A DNA stretch of 64,000 bases from Atrina japonica (Eukaryota; Mollusca; Bivalvia; Pterioida; Pinnidae): assembly GCA_030159075.1 (NCBI GenBank), contig BROG01000564.1:294001-358000 (forward strand), given 5' to 3'. The notes under the pieces are model-generated. The model saw only the letters and a list, made by a program, of their open reading frames with translations. It had not been told where the DNA came from and did not search any database. This document shows, piece after piece, positions 32,700-43,394 of this stretch. Made by a program: the position numbers and the translations under genes. How positions within the stretch are numbered: position 1 is the stretch's first letter; each line of letters begins with the position of its first letter.

Positions 32700-33390
32700 G
32701 TTGAGGCAGAAATCAGGAGTAACAATGATGCAACTGTACGGGAGCAGTAACTCCTTTCAATAGACAAAAAAATGTTGGGCAAAAAAAGATTTATTGAGCT
32801 TTTGTTATCATTTACTATGATTAAACATGTAAAGTGTAAAAGAAATTAAATTATCATGTTTATTAGTTTCAGCACTTTTCAAGGTGGGTACTATTTATTC
32901 AAACTTTTATGCAGTTTACATCACTTACATTTATTCCGGGGTCAATCAGCACATGTTTTAAATAATAGAATTAAAAAAAGTCTTCTGGAATAAAAAAGTC
33001 ATAATAAAATTTCCCCTGGCTTGTACTATGCCAGTCATATAAAACAATATGAAATGTCGTCGACGCAAAATTTTACATGCAGATTTTATGTAATATTTTA
33101 TCGCATTTACACCCCAAACCAATAACATGGTGGTTAAAACTACAAATGGATAGGTATAATTACAATAACCTCGCCAAACGTAGCCCGTTGTATCCATTTC
33201 TATGAATCGGCCAGCATTCTTGCCATTGCTAATTAAATTTCAGAAACGCTTTACCAAGATTACTGATTAACAAGGAAGCACATGGCGAGATGTGTGCATC
33301 TATCATCCAGTGTATGATAAGTAGGAACGATTACTAAAGTCAGTGTAACTTTTTAATAGTATGCTTTATTACCTAATATTTAAACTCGCC
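32700..33390. other. anonymous DNA
   Basis: No motif, repeat or exon recognised. Confidence 0.4.
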
Positions 33391-33472
33391 CAGGTCAAGA
33401 AGGGCTCATGAGACTCCATCCCGACAGGTTATACGGATTTTACTATACCTCATTAGCAATAAAGATGCACAT

Positions 33473-33640
33473 GCCTACACTGGCAACAAGTACTCGTGTA
33501 TGTGCAGGAAAGAGTACAAAATAAGGAGAGGTTTACAACAGTATAGCTGTAACACATGTAACAATTGCTGCAGGTCATTTCCCTCCAGCCAGAGACTGCT
33601 TAGTCACAAGTGCCAATCAATGACAACCTTAGAAAATTAG
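33473..33640 (+). pseudogene. Cys/His-cluster peptide remnant, copy 1
   Basis: Open frame to a TAG: AYTGNKYSCMCRKEYKIRRG, LQQYSCNTCNNCCRSFPSSQ, RLLSHKCQSM. The C.C....GL....C..C..C......LL.HKC pattern resembles a zinc-binding domain and matches 34501-34659. Function unknown; probably a transposon-encoded protein. Confidence 0.4.
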
Positions 33641-33704
33641 AATGCTTCAGTAAAACTCATTGAAGTAGAAGTGACATCAAGTAATGTAAAAACATTTAAT
33701 TGTA

Positions 33705-33848
33705 CCTGATACTAAAGATTGGCAACAAAGAATATGTTCAAACTGTAATGTGCAGCTACTAAGCAACAATTTCTTTGGTTGTGAAATGTCACTAGATGTT
33801 CCGGACAAAGTGTACAGGGGGATGGGAACTATTTGTTTCCGGCAATAA
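33705..33848 (+). pseudogene. Cys-rich open segment, unknown
   Basis: Reads DTKDWQQRICSNCNVQLLSN, NFFGCEMSLDVPDKVYRGMG, TICFRQ, then stop. Codon use looks protein-like and a CSNC pair is present. It lies between the two Cys/His-cluster copies, so all may be pieces of one degenerate element. Confidence 0.3.
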
Positions 33849-34127
33849 GTGTTTTTAAAGCTGGAGTGAATGGTTTTCATTAACTGTTAGACATTTGAAC
33901 AAAAACAGTTCTGATCTGCAATGTATTCTTCCAAATGGCATTGACACAAGTATATGAATACCCGAGATGATCAAATATGGAAAGTAATGGTACTTGGGCA
34001 AGTGAAGTGTAACCTTACACAATCGCCAACCCCCTTATACGTACACATTGTATGGAAATACTTGGAAGTGGACACGATTTCCTTCCACTGTACTGAACCC
34101 CAATATCTGTTGTAGTGATACAGCATA

Positions 34128-34346
34128 CCGTATAAGCAGAACTTTTAGCGAGGATTCAATGTTGGCATTATTAGCGAGGTTGTTGAGATCGCTAAAGTTG
34201 AATATCGCTAACAATGCATTCCTCATCGTAGGAAAGAGTTATCTTGTTATCATAAAATCGCTAAAATTATTTCTCGCTAATATTATATACCAAATTTTAA
34301 GACAAAACGCTGAATTTGCGTCTCGCTGAAATTTCCACTTTTACGG
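34128..34346. mobile_element. TA-flanked foldback MITE (CCGTAAAAG ends)
   Basis: Ends CCGTATAAGCAGAAC and its partner (minus strand CCGTAAAAGTGGAA) bordered by TA, with internal TTTTAGCGAG/CTCGCT segments in opposed orientation. The TCGCTAATTT motif is shared with the hairpin element at 15133-15290. Confidence 0.6.
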
Positions 34347-34500
34347 TACTTCATTATGATGTTGTGAGGTCTGTCTCATCCAGATTATCAAATCTATCGA
34401 TATACTTGATGTAGGAAGAGACTACGCAGTACATAAATCAGAAACAATTGAGTCAGACGCAGATTGGTTTATCGTCAGCTATTACCAGTAAAGAAAATAA

Positions 34501-34659
34501 GAATTTGAAGTTTTTAATTGCTGCAAATGTGGAAAACAATATGAATCAAAAAGAGGACTTGAAATGCATATGTGCAACACTTGTCCACAGTGTCAAAAAC
34601 CAATCTCATCGCATCAGAAACTAGCAGGTCACAAGTGTGGTAGAAGAAGAAGGATGTGA
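34501..34659 (+). pseudogene. Cys/His-cluster peptide remnant, copy 2
   Basis: Open to a TGA: EFEVFNCCKCGKQYESKRGL, EMHMCNTCPQCQKPISSHQK, LAGHKCGRRRRM. C..C.K.Y...RGL..H.C.TC..C.......L.GHKC looks like two linked zinc fingers. Related to 33473-33640. Confidence 0.45.
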
Positions 34660-34694
34660 AGAGAAAAACAAGATTAGATATTATAAAAATAATA

Positions 34695-34965
34695 CCAAAG
34701 TTATAATGCTCAAGGCGATCGTTTCTGTTAGTTAGACTTCATCAGCTGAGCTCCAGTTTTAAATAGATTTTCTAAAGGGAAAGCTGTATAATACAAGGAC
34801 AAATAATAAATCTAAATGCATAGCCAAATCCTAGTTCCTACTAAGAGTAACTACTGTAAAAAGATGCGTATCTTAGCTTCTGAATGATTTAGAATTCAAA
34901 TGGTGTTATCAGTGCCAAATATTACTTTAGTATAAGATTATCGGCTGGTACCGAAATACTAAAAG
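34695..34965 (-). repeat. hammerhead-bearing repeat, copy 3
   Basis: Minus-strand homologue of 20610-20890: TTTCGGTACCAGCCGATAAT at its 5' side, AAGCTAAGATACGCATC in the middle, ribozyme at the 3' side. Confidence 0.65.
34709..34752 (-). ncRNA. type I hammerhead ribozyme motif, cleavage triplet altered
   Basis: Minus strand: stem I GCTCAG (34751-34746), core CTGATGA (34745-34739), stem II, GAAA (34725-34722), stem III ACG/CG, then GCC where GTC is expected (34716-34714), then TTGAGC closing stem I over six pairs (one G-U). Fold is preserved but the U to C change at the cleavage triplet and one stem II mismatch suggest inactivation. Confidence 0.6.
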
Positions 34966-34969
34966 ACTA

Positions 34970-36050
34970 CTAAAAGAAGTGAAGAACGCACGAAAGATAG
35001 AATGCAAGGAATTAAAGTAGATCTCTGCTGTAAGAATTGCTAAGAGACCACTTGAGAAGGAATTGAAGAAAGATTGGTTAGACACTATTAATAGAGATGA
35101 AGAATGCAAGAAAGATAAAGATGCTAGGAGTAAAAGTAGACATGACCATGATGTAAGAATTGCCGAACGTCCTATGGAAATTAGATCTTATTAGCCTCCC
35201 ATCTTCAGTAATGTATTTCAAGGAGCAATGAAAAGGGAAGATGACTTTGTATGTACATGTTGTAGCCAAACATATTATCAACACGGTGTTTTTTGTGCAA
35301 ATAAAGATTCCTACAAGAAAAAAACCCGTATCAGAAGAAAAACTGGGAATTTGTTTTACGAAACTGAAATCTGTTTCTGGTGTTCCATGGATCTGCATAA
35401 CTGGCCATAAGTAATCAGCAACCACCTATGTCATTGGGAAATGGATTCAGTTTTCCGACCATTTCACTGACATAAGTGTATGGAATCCTACAGACATTAA
35501 GGAATGCTGCTGTGCTTTAAAATCCTGTTTATGCAAGTAAACAACTTGGAGTAGGCTAGCAATTTAGAATTTTTGGAAACAAAGTTAACGTACCAATGAA
35601 TCCTAGTCACGAAGTCCAAGTGTTTCCGAGAAAGTGTGAAGAACTGGAAACCGTTCAGCTTCAATTAATGCGCAAAATATCATATAAATGCTATGAAACA
35701 TAACGCCCTAATGTAATTTACAACAAAATATTTCATCAACAGAAGCGTGCTTTACGAGGAAAAATGGTGTTACACTTGCAGATAATGAAGAGATGGAATA
35801 TAGTCAATTTTGGTGAAGTAAATCATGAAGTAAATTAAAGTTATACTTTACACGATGATGTTCAAAATACAAGTGATGAAGATGACTGGTTTGAATTGAG
35901 CACTGAGGACATGTTTGGCAGTGGAAACAAGGATACAATACTCCAGCCTTTATATGATAAAGATGATGGCAAACATGCTCTTAAAGTACACCAGGTGAAG
36001 GCAATGTATCCATGAGAATAAAACTTAAAAAATAGTTCTGAACACATTCA
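34970..36050 (+). pseudogene. Helitron-like protein remnant
   Basis: Disrupted plus-strand reading. A basic, low-complexity stretch lies at about 34980-35180; then EDDFVCTCCSQTYYQHGVFC; later EVQVFPRKCEELETVQLQLM, RKISYKCYET, RPNVIYNKI, DDWFELSTEDMFGSGN, LQPL and, shifted, PGEGN. The sequence of motifs (..RK..Y.C.Y...RP..IY.., acidic linker, LQ, APGEG) resembles the region upstream of the Rep/helicase domains in Helitron-like proteins. No helicase seen, many stops. Confidence 0.4.
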
Positions 36051-36175
36051 GGAACCTTAACATTACAAAAGACCCAAAGTCAATATTGGAACAATAGTCT
36101 GATTGAAAAGCATTATTTGGCATTCTATTGATAGATTTCAGTTAATTTTTCGGGTATAAAGAAAAATTAATGAAT

Positions 36176-36181
<6 letters not shown>

Positions 36182-36224
<43 letters not shown>
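36182..36224 (-). other. 43-nt poly(A) tract on the minus strand
   Basis: Uninterrupted T run on the plus strand. It abuts the 3' end of the minus-strand LINE reverse transcriptase remnant, so it reads as its poly(A) tail or as an expanded internal A-run. Confidence 0.75.
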
Positions 36225-36225
<1 letters not shown>

Positions 36226-36835
36226 GCCTGGGCCGCTAAATTTGTTATTGCCAATCTGAAGTTCCCATTATTTTAGAAAATTATCCCGAGATATTTGTAT
36301 TGATCAGCCAATTCAAGATTACCCAGCATAGTTAAAGTGGATATTATGTAAATCCAACTCCCAAAAATAACTATTTTGATTTAATAAGATTTATAGATAA
36401 TCTTTATGTATTACAATACTCAATATATATCAAGATTTCCTTTGAAGGTCAGGAGGGTTTTCAGCGAGTATAACTATCGTCAGCATATAAGAGAACTACA
36501 ATAGTGATACAAAATTCCAAAGGGAGGTCAGTTGGTATGTTTACCCCCTTCCTCTATATTTTATTCTAGAAATTCTTCTAGGTCATTTAGAAACAAACTG
36601 AACATAATTGGTGAAAGATTTTCGCCCTGTCGGACCCCGGTATCACATGCAAAGTAGGCGGTAACATCATTGTCAACTTTGATACAAGATTTGATATTTT
36701 GGTACATATTTTGATAACATTTAAAACTTTCCCATTTACGTTGTTATTGAGAATTTTATGCCGTAATCCAGTCTGTCAAATGTTTTAGATAGGTCAACAA
36801 ATGCGCAGAAAATTTCCGACGCTTCTTATCATGGA
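36225..36835 (-). pseudogene. LINE reverse transcriptase fragment
   Basis: Minus-strand conceptual reading with shifts: FCAFVDLSKTFD (first catalytic Asp), ACDTGVRQGENLSPIMFSLF, LLYADDS (YADD catalytic box), LAENPPDLQR, LELADQYKYLGIIF, NNGNFRLAITNLAAQA, then poly(A). This is the palm to thumb region of a non-LTR retrotransposon RT. It stops where other elements continue with ..AQA(K/R)KA. Confidence 0.7.
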
Positions 36836-36839
36836 TTAT

Positions 36840-38690
36840 TATTTTTCAGTGCTGCACTTTGAATTTTTTCCATGATCCATTGCATATATACTCCATGCTT
36901 TTCAAAAATGAAAAACAATCCTGATATTTATTTAGAATTCAACCTACTTTTTTGTCCAATCAAGTTGCCGAAAGTACATCATTTTTTGACTACTCTTAAT
37001 CTGTTAAGAATTCTCTTAATGGCATGCCATTGGTTGTTTTGCCTGTCGTGATTGACAGTTTATTTGGCTACATTGTAGACTGACACTCAGCTTAAACGAC
37101 CACCTGACAAAAAAAAAAGAAAGAAACATTGTTTTAAAATTCCAGTTTGTAGACTGACACTCAGCTCAAACGACCACCTGACAAAATAGAAACATTGTTT
37201 TAAAATTCCAGACAAATCTTTGTCAATTACCATTGAAATATCAAGTCAATAACTCAATAAATCAGAAGTATATTTGATTTAATATGACTGGAAAACAAAC
37301 CAAAAAAAATCTTTCCAATTATGAATCAGCGTGTAGAACTGCAGATTTTTCTAAATTGTAATAGAAATTTCCTTTCCAGATCTAGAGATTTTTCTAAATT
37401 GTAATAGAAATTTCCTTTCCATTTTTCACAAGTTTTTTTTTTATTGTGTCTGGAATAATGAGTGTCAACGTAGTATTGTCATTTGTACTTGTAGGGTTAG
37501 TACACAACGACATATTTTCTTCCTTAACAACTGAAATGCAAAGGACAGTTTGATTTTGTCATCTCATCTGAATTCTGTTATCGTCCAAAATGAATTGAAA
37601 ATTGCAGGTTAAAGGGATCGGGTACCCGTGTGTCTAACCATAATTCTTAGTATTAGCAGCGATATATAAATTAGCTTTATATATCGATGGTATTAGTGAA
37701 TGTGTATAACCGAGATTTCGGGGGTAAATTAGGTACATACGAGAAGATTGTCTGTCTCACATTGGGGGCTTATCCCTGAAAATTATAAAAAATTTATTTC
37801 TAAGGCATGTTAAATTACATTTACTCTCCTGCAACTCATTCCAAAGTTTGCGCGTATATTTTTTTTATTTCAGAAAGAAAACAAATTTAAAATGCAAGGC
37901 TGCATGTACAAACGGTATAAATGAACTGTTTTGGGTTTTTTTTTTTGTCCCTAATAATCTTTTTTTTATCAAACATTTATTGAATAAATTCAAGTATTAA
38001 CATTTTCCAAGAAATACAAGCCCATTAGTTTGTAAAATCATATGACAATTTTCACTTGATGTTTTTGCATAATACGCCCCCCCCCCCCCCATTAGATCTC
38101 TCGCCACCATGTCACGCAAAAAATGAAAACTGAAATGATATCATAAAGTTAGTATATACCTTTTGCTCTATATTTCGAAATCAAAATTTCATATAATTTA
38201 AAACTTGCTTGTGAAACTCGAGACGGAAAATACATTTCATTTCCACTGCAAACAATGAAAACAAATATTTAGTAGGGTCATTTAGGAGAAAGTGCATTTT
38301 CAATAATGCGGTAATCAAGTTTCTAAAATGGGCCGCAGGTTTCTTCTTATTCAAGTAATATGGGTAAATTCGTTTACATGTATTTTGTATAAATTTTACA
38401 TTCGACCTAGCGCTTAAAATAGTTCACTGTTCAGTCATGCTTGTTGTTTTCTCTCAGAATTTTAAGTTTCATTTAAAATTTTCACTTTATTTATTTATTT
38501 ATTTAATAAATTTGTTTTAATTATATTTAATATTCAGTTTACACTAATACGGACTACTTATAAGCCCGAAATTTAATTTTTTTTATCTTACAGTTCAGCA
38601 GCCAAGTCTATATTAGTAAATTTCCGTCTCGTCAAACGAGTTAACTTACAGCTATTTTCACTGGAGTTCCTTTTTTTAGAGCACCAATCG
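36840..38690. other. anonymous DNA with two small tandem duplications
   Basis: At about 37074-37210 a ~74-bp unit (GACTGACACTCAGCT.AAACG) occurs twice, and at 37344-37421 a ~38-bp unit (TTTTTCTAAATTGTAATAGA) twice. A run of about 13 C's is near 38078. No coding recognised. Confidence 0.45.
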
Positions 38691-38729
38691 CGTGGCAGTT
38701 TACATCAGCGCACTTTGTAAATATATGCT

Positions 38730-38742
38730 ATGGCGGACAAGG
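38730..38742 (+). CDS. candidate first coding exon (MADK..)
   Basis: ATGGCGGACAAGG directly followed by donor GTAAGA; the ATG is in good Kozak context (GCTATGG). A CACCAATCGCG (CCAAT-like) motif lies about 45 nt upstream. A short first exon ending in phase 1 is common in animal genes. The next good plus-strand exon (53309) starts in phase 0, so at least one unseen exon would be needed if they belong together. Confidence 0.3.
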
Positions 38743-39113
38743 GTAAGATAATTCATTCATATACGTTTGGTTTTACGTTATGTAACACCCTAACTCATCA
38801 ATGAAATATTTTTACTTACTCGAAAACTTATGATTCTTTATTTTTGTCCCGGAAGTGCACATTTGTATTGCCAGAACCATGATGAGCCCCAAATATCGCC
38901 GAATGAGAGACAAGAGCCTCCTGGGTCAGTAGCGATGATTCACAAAGTCATTTCTGACTCTGATCAATGACAACCAGTAGTTTGATCTGCTCGTGTAAAC
39001 ATATGGTCTGACAATATACCAGTAACAGGTTTAGTACTTGGTACACGATTTCATAACAATATAGACCAGGACTATACATATAAATATATTTTTAGTTAAC
39101 AGTGATCGTTTAT

Positions 39114-39204
39114 CCCTTTGGGGATTCTGTCGCGACCGTTTTATTGTTGGTTTGCCCGCTGGTGGGGCAGTACGATAAAAGGCCGCGACAGAATCCCCAA
39201 AGGG
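39114..39204. repeat. 91-nt near-perfect hairpin
   Basis: Perfect 21-bp arms (CCCTTTGGGGATTCTGTCGCG and complement) enclose 49 nt that pair further (CCGTTTTAT/ATAAAAGG and TGCCC/GGGCA). Markedly GC-richer than the surroundings. Could be a tiny MITE or a structured RNA precursor; flanking TTTA may be a target duplication. Confidence 0.75.
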
Positions 39205-39231
39205 TTTAAGTGTTCGTATGTCCTGTTGTCA

Positions 39232-39261
39232 AACCCCACCCCACCCCACCCCACCCCACCC
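39232..39261. repeat. (CCCCA)n microsatellite
   Basis: About five CCCCA units. Confidence 0.85.
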
Positions 39262-39264
39262 TTT

Positions 39265-40077
39265 TCAGCACCGACCCCTAGTGCCCAATTGGGGATACAA
39301 GTCTAGTGATTTCGGCACTTCGGAAATATGAAAATCTGCGCTTCTTAATATTTATCAGGGTTTCGAAAAGGTACACATATTTTTTAAAATGTTTTATATC
39401 TTTAGAGGAGATTAATTTTCAATTAAATGTGTGTGTATAAACAGAGACATATATGACTGGTTTAAATGAGCTACATGTATCTTAAAATTATTAGTGACAA
39501 TTTAACATTAGACCTACTGAAAGAAAAAAACCCACAAATTACATGTACATGTACAAATTTGAAGGTAAGCAAAAATACCACAAATCTCGCAAGAATACAG
39601 GGACAATGTGTAAATAAAACCAAAGTACAGTATTCCTGATGCATACCTGTATCAGGGTCTATTCCATATTCCCAGTTCAAATCTCATTTGGGTATAACAT
39701 GAAATTAAAGAGTACCAAGTACAAAGTGATTTAAAAGGCTTTTAAATCCTCTAGAGTTTTATTTTTTATCATTTAATATACAAATGTATCTAAAGTTGTA
39801 TCATCATATGGACAAATGGTATATGTACAAATGTGTATATTGAAAAAGAAGACGGAAACCTTTGAAAGTTGTTCTTTTCACTATCACTCTTTTGTTAGCA
39901 GAAAATAATGAATGCTAATGTGACCAAGTTCCCAATTCAAAAGACCTAGGCCCAATTCCCAAAAGAGTATGGAAAATCCCTGTTGTATTTTAGGAAGTAT
40001 TACCAGTTCATTTACAAAGGGGTTGTGGTTCTTTTCCTAGGTACAGTACACTGTAACCAGAGTTTCTTCTCTACTAT
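39265..40077. other. anonymous DNA; weak minus-strand exon candidate
   Basis: At 39682-39647 (minus) 36 nt read LNWEYGIDPDT before a GTATGC donor; the acceptor (AAATGAG) is poor. No family recognised. Rest of the stretch is featureless. Confidence 0.25.
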
Positions 40078-40092
40078 AATCCAGAAAAAATG

Positions 40093-40372
40093 GATATGGC
40101 CTGGCTCAGTTGGTAGGACGCTCGACTCTTGATCCTGAGGTCGTAAGTTCGAGTCCAGTCACCAGCAAGTCGGATTCCTGCCCTTCGGATGAGACTGTAA
40201 AAACAGAGTTCCTGTGTCACAGTAGGTGTCGGCACATTAAAGAACCCTCACTACTCAATGGCCGTAAGTGCCGAGCATAGGTCAAAATTTAAAGTCCTTC
40301 ACCGACATTTGGTGAAGTCTCCATATGAGTGAAAGATTCTTGAGTGGGAATGTTAAATAACAATACAACAAC
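40093..40372 (+). mobile_element. SINE family A (V-SINE/RUDI-like) with 15-bp TSD
   Basis: 280 bp flanked by a perfect 15-bp direct repeat AATCCAGAAAAAATG (40078-40092 and 40373-40387). A box GCCTGGCTCAGTTGGTAGGA, B box AAGTTCGAGTCC, conserved body GTCACAGTAGGTGTCGGCAC and tail TTGAGTGGGAATGTTAAATA with CAA repeats. Confidence 0.9.
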
Positions 40373-40399
40373 AATCCAGAAAAAATGTGACAACAATGT

Positions 40400-40456
40400 G
40401 CACCATATTACTGAAAAATTGTTGAGTGTTGCATAAAACACCATCTAAACAAACAT
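40400..40456 (+). mobile_element. SINE family B tail fragment
   Basis: ACCATATTACTGAAAAATTG followed by TTGAGTGTTGCATAAAACAC matches the 3' end of family B (compare 62437-62475). Confidence 0.6.
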
Positions 40457-40774
40457 TAAATCAAGCATGTTGAAATTTAGTCAATTGAGAAGTGAAAAGG
40501 GAGATAACTGTCATGGTGTTACCATGCATACACAAGCACACATAAATATATATATTTCTATATGTATCTAATACTATTAGTCTAGGTACTGTATGCCACA
40601 TTTACAGACTTATAAGGTCAAGAATGTAAAAAAGACAGATTTCTTTGTTTAATGTGCTCCACTATAAAGTTCTATCCTAATTTTATATTTACATGTATTT
40701 ATAAACAGTTTGCCTTTTTTTTCAATAGTTACTTAGAATTGACGTACAATGTATATGTACAATGTGCATTACCA

Positions 40775-40930
40775 AATGCACAACAGGGCACCTTTTGGCA
40801 AACTTTCCCATTATGGCCTCACAGTTAAATGGCCCGTCAAACTCTTGTGTGATTATGACATCTTAATTGAATGACGTCAAAAATGCACATGAACAGCCAT
40901 GTGTTGGACACTTGGAGATAGGTCAATTAA
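40775..40930. mobile_element. MITE with GATAGGTCAATTA end, uninterrupted copy
   Basis: Homologous to the two halves of 7128-8254 and therefore the empty-site paralogue for the nested repeat there. The left end is degenerate; the right end GATAGGTCAATTAAT is clear. Confidence 0.5.
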
Positions 40931-40934
40931 TAGA

Positions 40935-42105
40935 AAGGAATATGTTAAATCTATGCGCTAAAAACCAAAGGAAATTCATATACATGTACATGTGCGATTG
41001 TTATGTGTAGGGCCAAAATCTTTGTTGTTGCTAATAAACACCTAAATTTATACTTTTTAGTACCGATACATCTGCATAGGTTTTACATATACATACATTA
41101 CATTGTACATGTATATAGTTTATGTAATTCAAAGAAATTATATACATTGTAGAAATTTTTTATGATAGATAAAAAGAAACAAGCAAAAAAAAAATAAAAA
41201 GTAAAATCTTAAGTTCTGTAAAAGAGCACCTTCAAGCTATATAAAGCCAGAAAAATGATGACTAACAGGCTTTTGAGTTATGGTAGGTCACTGAAGTTAC
41301 ATGTACATATTTTTTCAACTCTGACATGGACCGCTTGCCCCAAATAAAACCCTAACTGTATTGGTACCACTGTCCATAACATTAGCCAAAGTTTGTGGCA
41401 CTTTACCTAAAGCTAGTGACATGCTCGTACATGTACATGTATCGATACAGGTACATGTATACATAAATTTTTTTTTATGAGATGTATAAAACAACAATAA
41501 AACAATACGAAGAAAAATTCCAACAATTACGAATGTACATTTGTATTTCCAAAACATTAGTTTATATGTAAATTTCATTTCTAATCCTACCTGAAGTATA
41601 TGAAAAAGCCGCAGCATGCATTTTTGTTCAACATCGGGAGAAAAAAATCGAAAAGCTGGATAAAAATTCAGACACACCTTCTTCTGTCTCTTCGTGCTTT
41701 ATCAGCCATGCTTCCTGGGCTGTGCTTCTTGGTTCAGACCAGGTAGTGTAAATCATTGTTTTCATCTAATGTGTACATGCCGTTTTACATGCATCCATAC
41801 AGTTGTAGTCAGTTATGAAAAATGTAATTATTTGTTTGCATACAGATAATTGGCAAGAGAGGGTCAGAGTTGAAATAAGGTACATGTTAGGCACAAAAAG
41901 GATAATTGTTTGCAGTGAACCATTATACATGTACATGATATCATGCACATGCAAATTTCCAATTTACATATTATATATAAGGTCGATAATGGATAAATGT
42001 TTTACCCAGTATTGTGATAGTCTGAATACATGTAAAACATGTGTCATTTGCTATAGTATTATAATATCAAAAAAGGTGTTGTAATATTACTGCGATAGTT
42101 AAAAC
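40935..42105. other. anonymous DNA; weak minus-strand exon candidate
   Basis: At about 41709 (minus) an ATG in good context opens MADKARRDRRR, then a stop unless spliced at GTGTGT; an alternative frame reads AWLIKHEETEEGVSEFLSSF. Downstream, KVCLNFYPAFRFFSPDVEQK ends at a CAG/GTAGG donor near 41590. These are conflicting readings and none is secure. Several TACATGTACATG runs are present. Confidence 0.25.
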
Positions 42106-42115
42106 TGACACCCGA

Positions 42116-42311
42116 AATGAACTTGTATATATATAACAACCTCCTTATGGACACAAGAAAACCGGTCTTTATAGGGAGGTGGTCTTTATATATAGAGGTT
42201 GATTTGTACACAAATGGTACAATGTACATGTACTATTGGGGGACAACAAAAAACTGTCTTTGTGAACAGGTGGTCTTTATACACAGGTGGTCATTAAATC
42301 AGGTTTTACAG
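42116..42311. mobile_element. MITE, 'GGTGGTCTTTATA' subfamily
   Basis: Interior GTCTTTATAGGGAGGTGGTC and GGTTGATTTGTACACAAATG are shared with 46682-46860. Right end GGTTTTACAGTA; left end decayed. Confidence 0.6.
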
Positions 42312-42467
42312 TACTGAACACTTACATGTTATATATGTCTTTTGTAACATGCATGTACAATGTAGGGCAAAAACATTTCCCCATGACATTTAATTAACAT
42401 TGGTCAATTACTACTTCTGTGTATTTGTAATACGGTTATCAATGAATATATACATGTAACAATGAAA

Positions 42468-42575
42468 TCTCTCACCACTTGTCAGCTCTGGCTGGAGCCC
42501 CACTAGAACGTACATGTAATATGAGCTGATGATTTTATGACTAAAGTACATATGTATGCCAGTTTACTTGTGAAT
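42468..42575 (+). mobile_element. SINE family B fragment
   Basis: ATGAAATCTCTCACCACTTG and GCCAGTTTACTTG are family-B segments; degraded. Confidence 0.45.
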
Positions 42576-42586
42576 GGTCGATAGTA

Positions 42587-42756
42587 CTGTGGAACCTCGT
42601 CTACAGACCACCTTGGTTAGGAGACCACCTCACAATTAAGACCATGAATTTCCTGTCTCTTTGTTAACATTTAAAAAGTACAGAACCTCACTTAAGAGAT
42701 CACCTCACTAATCAGACCACTTTGAGTCAGGTGGTCTTAATACTGAGGTTCCACTG
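42587..42756. mobile_element. 170-bp TA-flanked MITE (CAGTGGAACCTC family)
   Basis: Ends CTGTGGAACCTCG and TGAGGTTCCACTG are inverted repeats bordered by TA. Interior holds AGACCACC and GGTGGTCT motifs in opposed orientation. This is the clearest single copy of the family whose segments form the arrays at 8296-8661 and 43400-44270. Confidence 0.75.
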
Positions 42757-42859
42757 TATTTCCATGAGTACATTGTACATGTAACTGGTTTCTATCATCT
42801 ACCATTAAAACTTGTCTACCATCATATATGTGTAACTGAAAATTTTGGATTGTGGTGTA

Positions 42860-43216
42860 AACACCGTTGACAAACTTTCTCACAAAATTGGCTAACTTTC
42901 TCACAAAATCTGCTAAAACACAGTTGAGAGACTTTCTCACAAAATCAGCTAAAACACCATTGACAAACTTTCTCACAAAATCTGCTAAAACACAGTTGAC
43001 AGACTTTTTCACAAAATCAGCTAAAACACAGTTGACAAACTTTCTCACAAAATCGGCTAACTTTCTCACAAAATCAGCTAAAACACAGTTGACAGACTTT
43101 CTCACAAAGGCAGCTTAAGTTCCAGTGGGACTCGTATCTGGACTGATTACAGGTGAGAGACTTCATGTTTACAGTTTAAAACGTGTAATTCTTAGTCTAA
43201 TCACTTGGCCTCGGAG
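42860..43216 (-). mobile_element. SINE family B, minus strand, with internally expanded ~36-bp array
   Basis: Minus-strand head GGGCCTCCGAGGCCAAGTGA and the body segment GTCCCACTGGAACTTAAGCT precede a tandem array (42867-43105) of about seven units of GATTTTGTGAGAAAGTTTGT plus CAACTGTGTTTTAGCT. In normal copies that GATTTTGTGAGAAAGTTTGC segment occurs once. The 36-nt period makes Lys/Thr/Phe-rich open frames on both strands. Confidence 0.8.
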
Positions 43217-43394
43217 GCCCTGACTATAAAACTGACCGTTAATTTGTGATTATAAAACAAACTAAAAAACAATTTCGTGATCTTATGAAAACTGATATTT
43301 TTATTTTTAAGTAGCTCAGACTGGTGTCTTAAAAATCTGATTTTAAAATGTATTTTGGATACTAACTGCATTTGAAGTGCCTAAAGGAAAAACC

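Noticed and set aside
42737..43118. Lys/Thr-rich and Val/Leu-rich repeat proteins
   Set aside because: By-product of the expanded segment of a family-B SINE.
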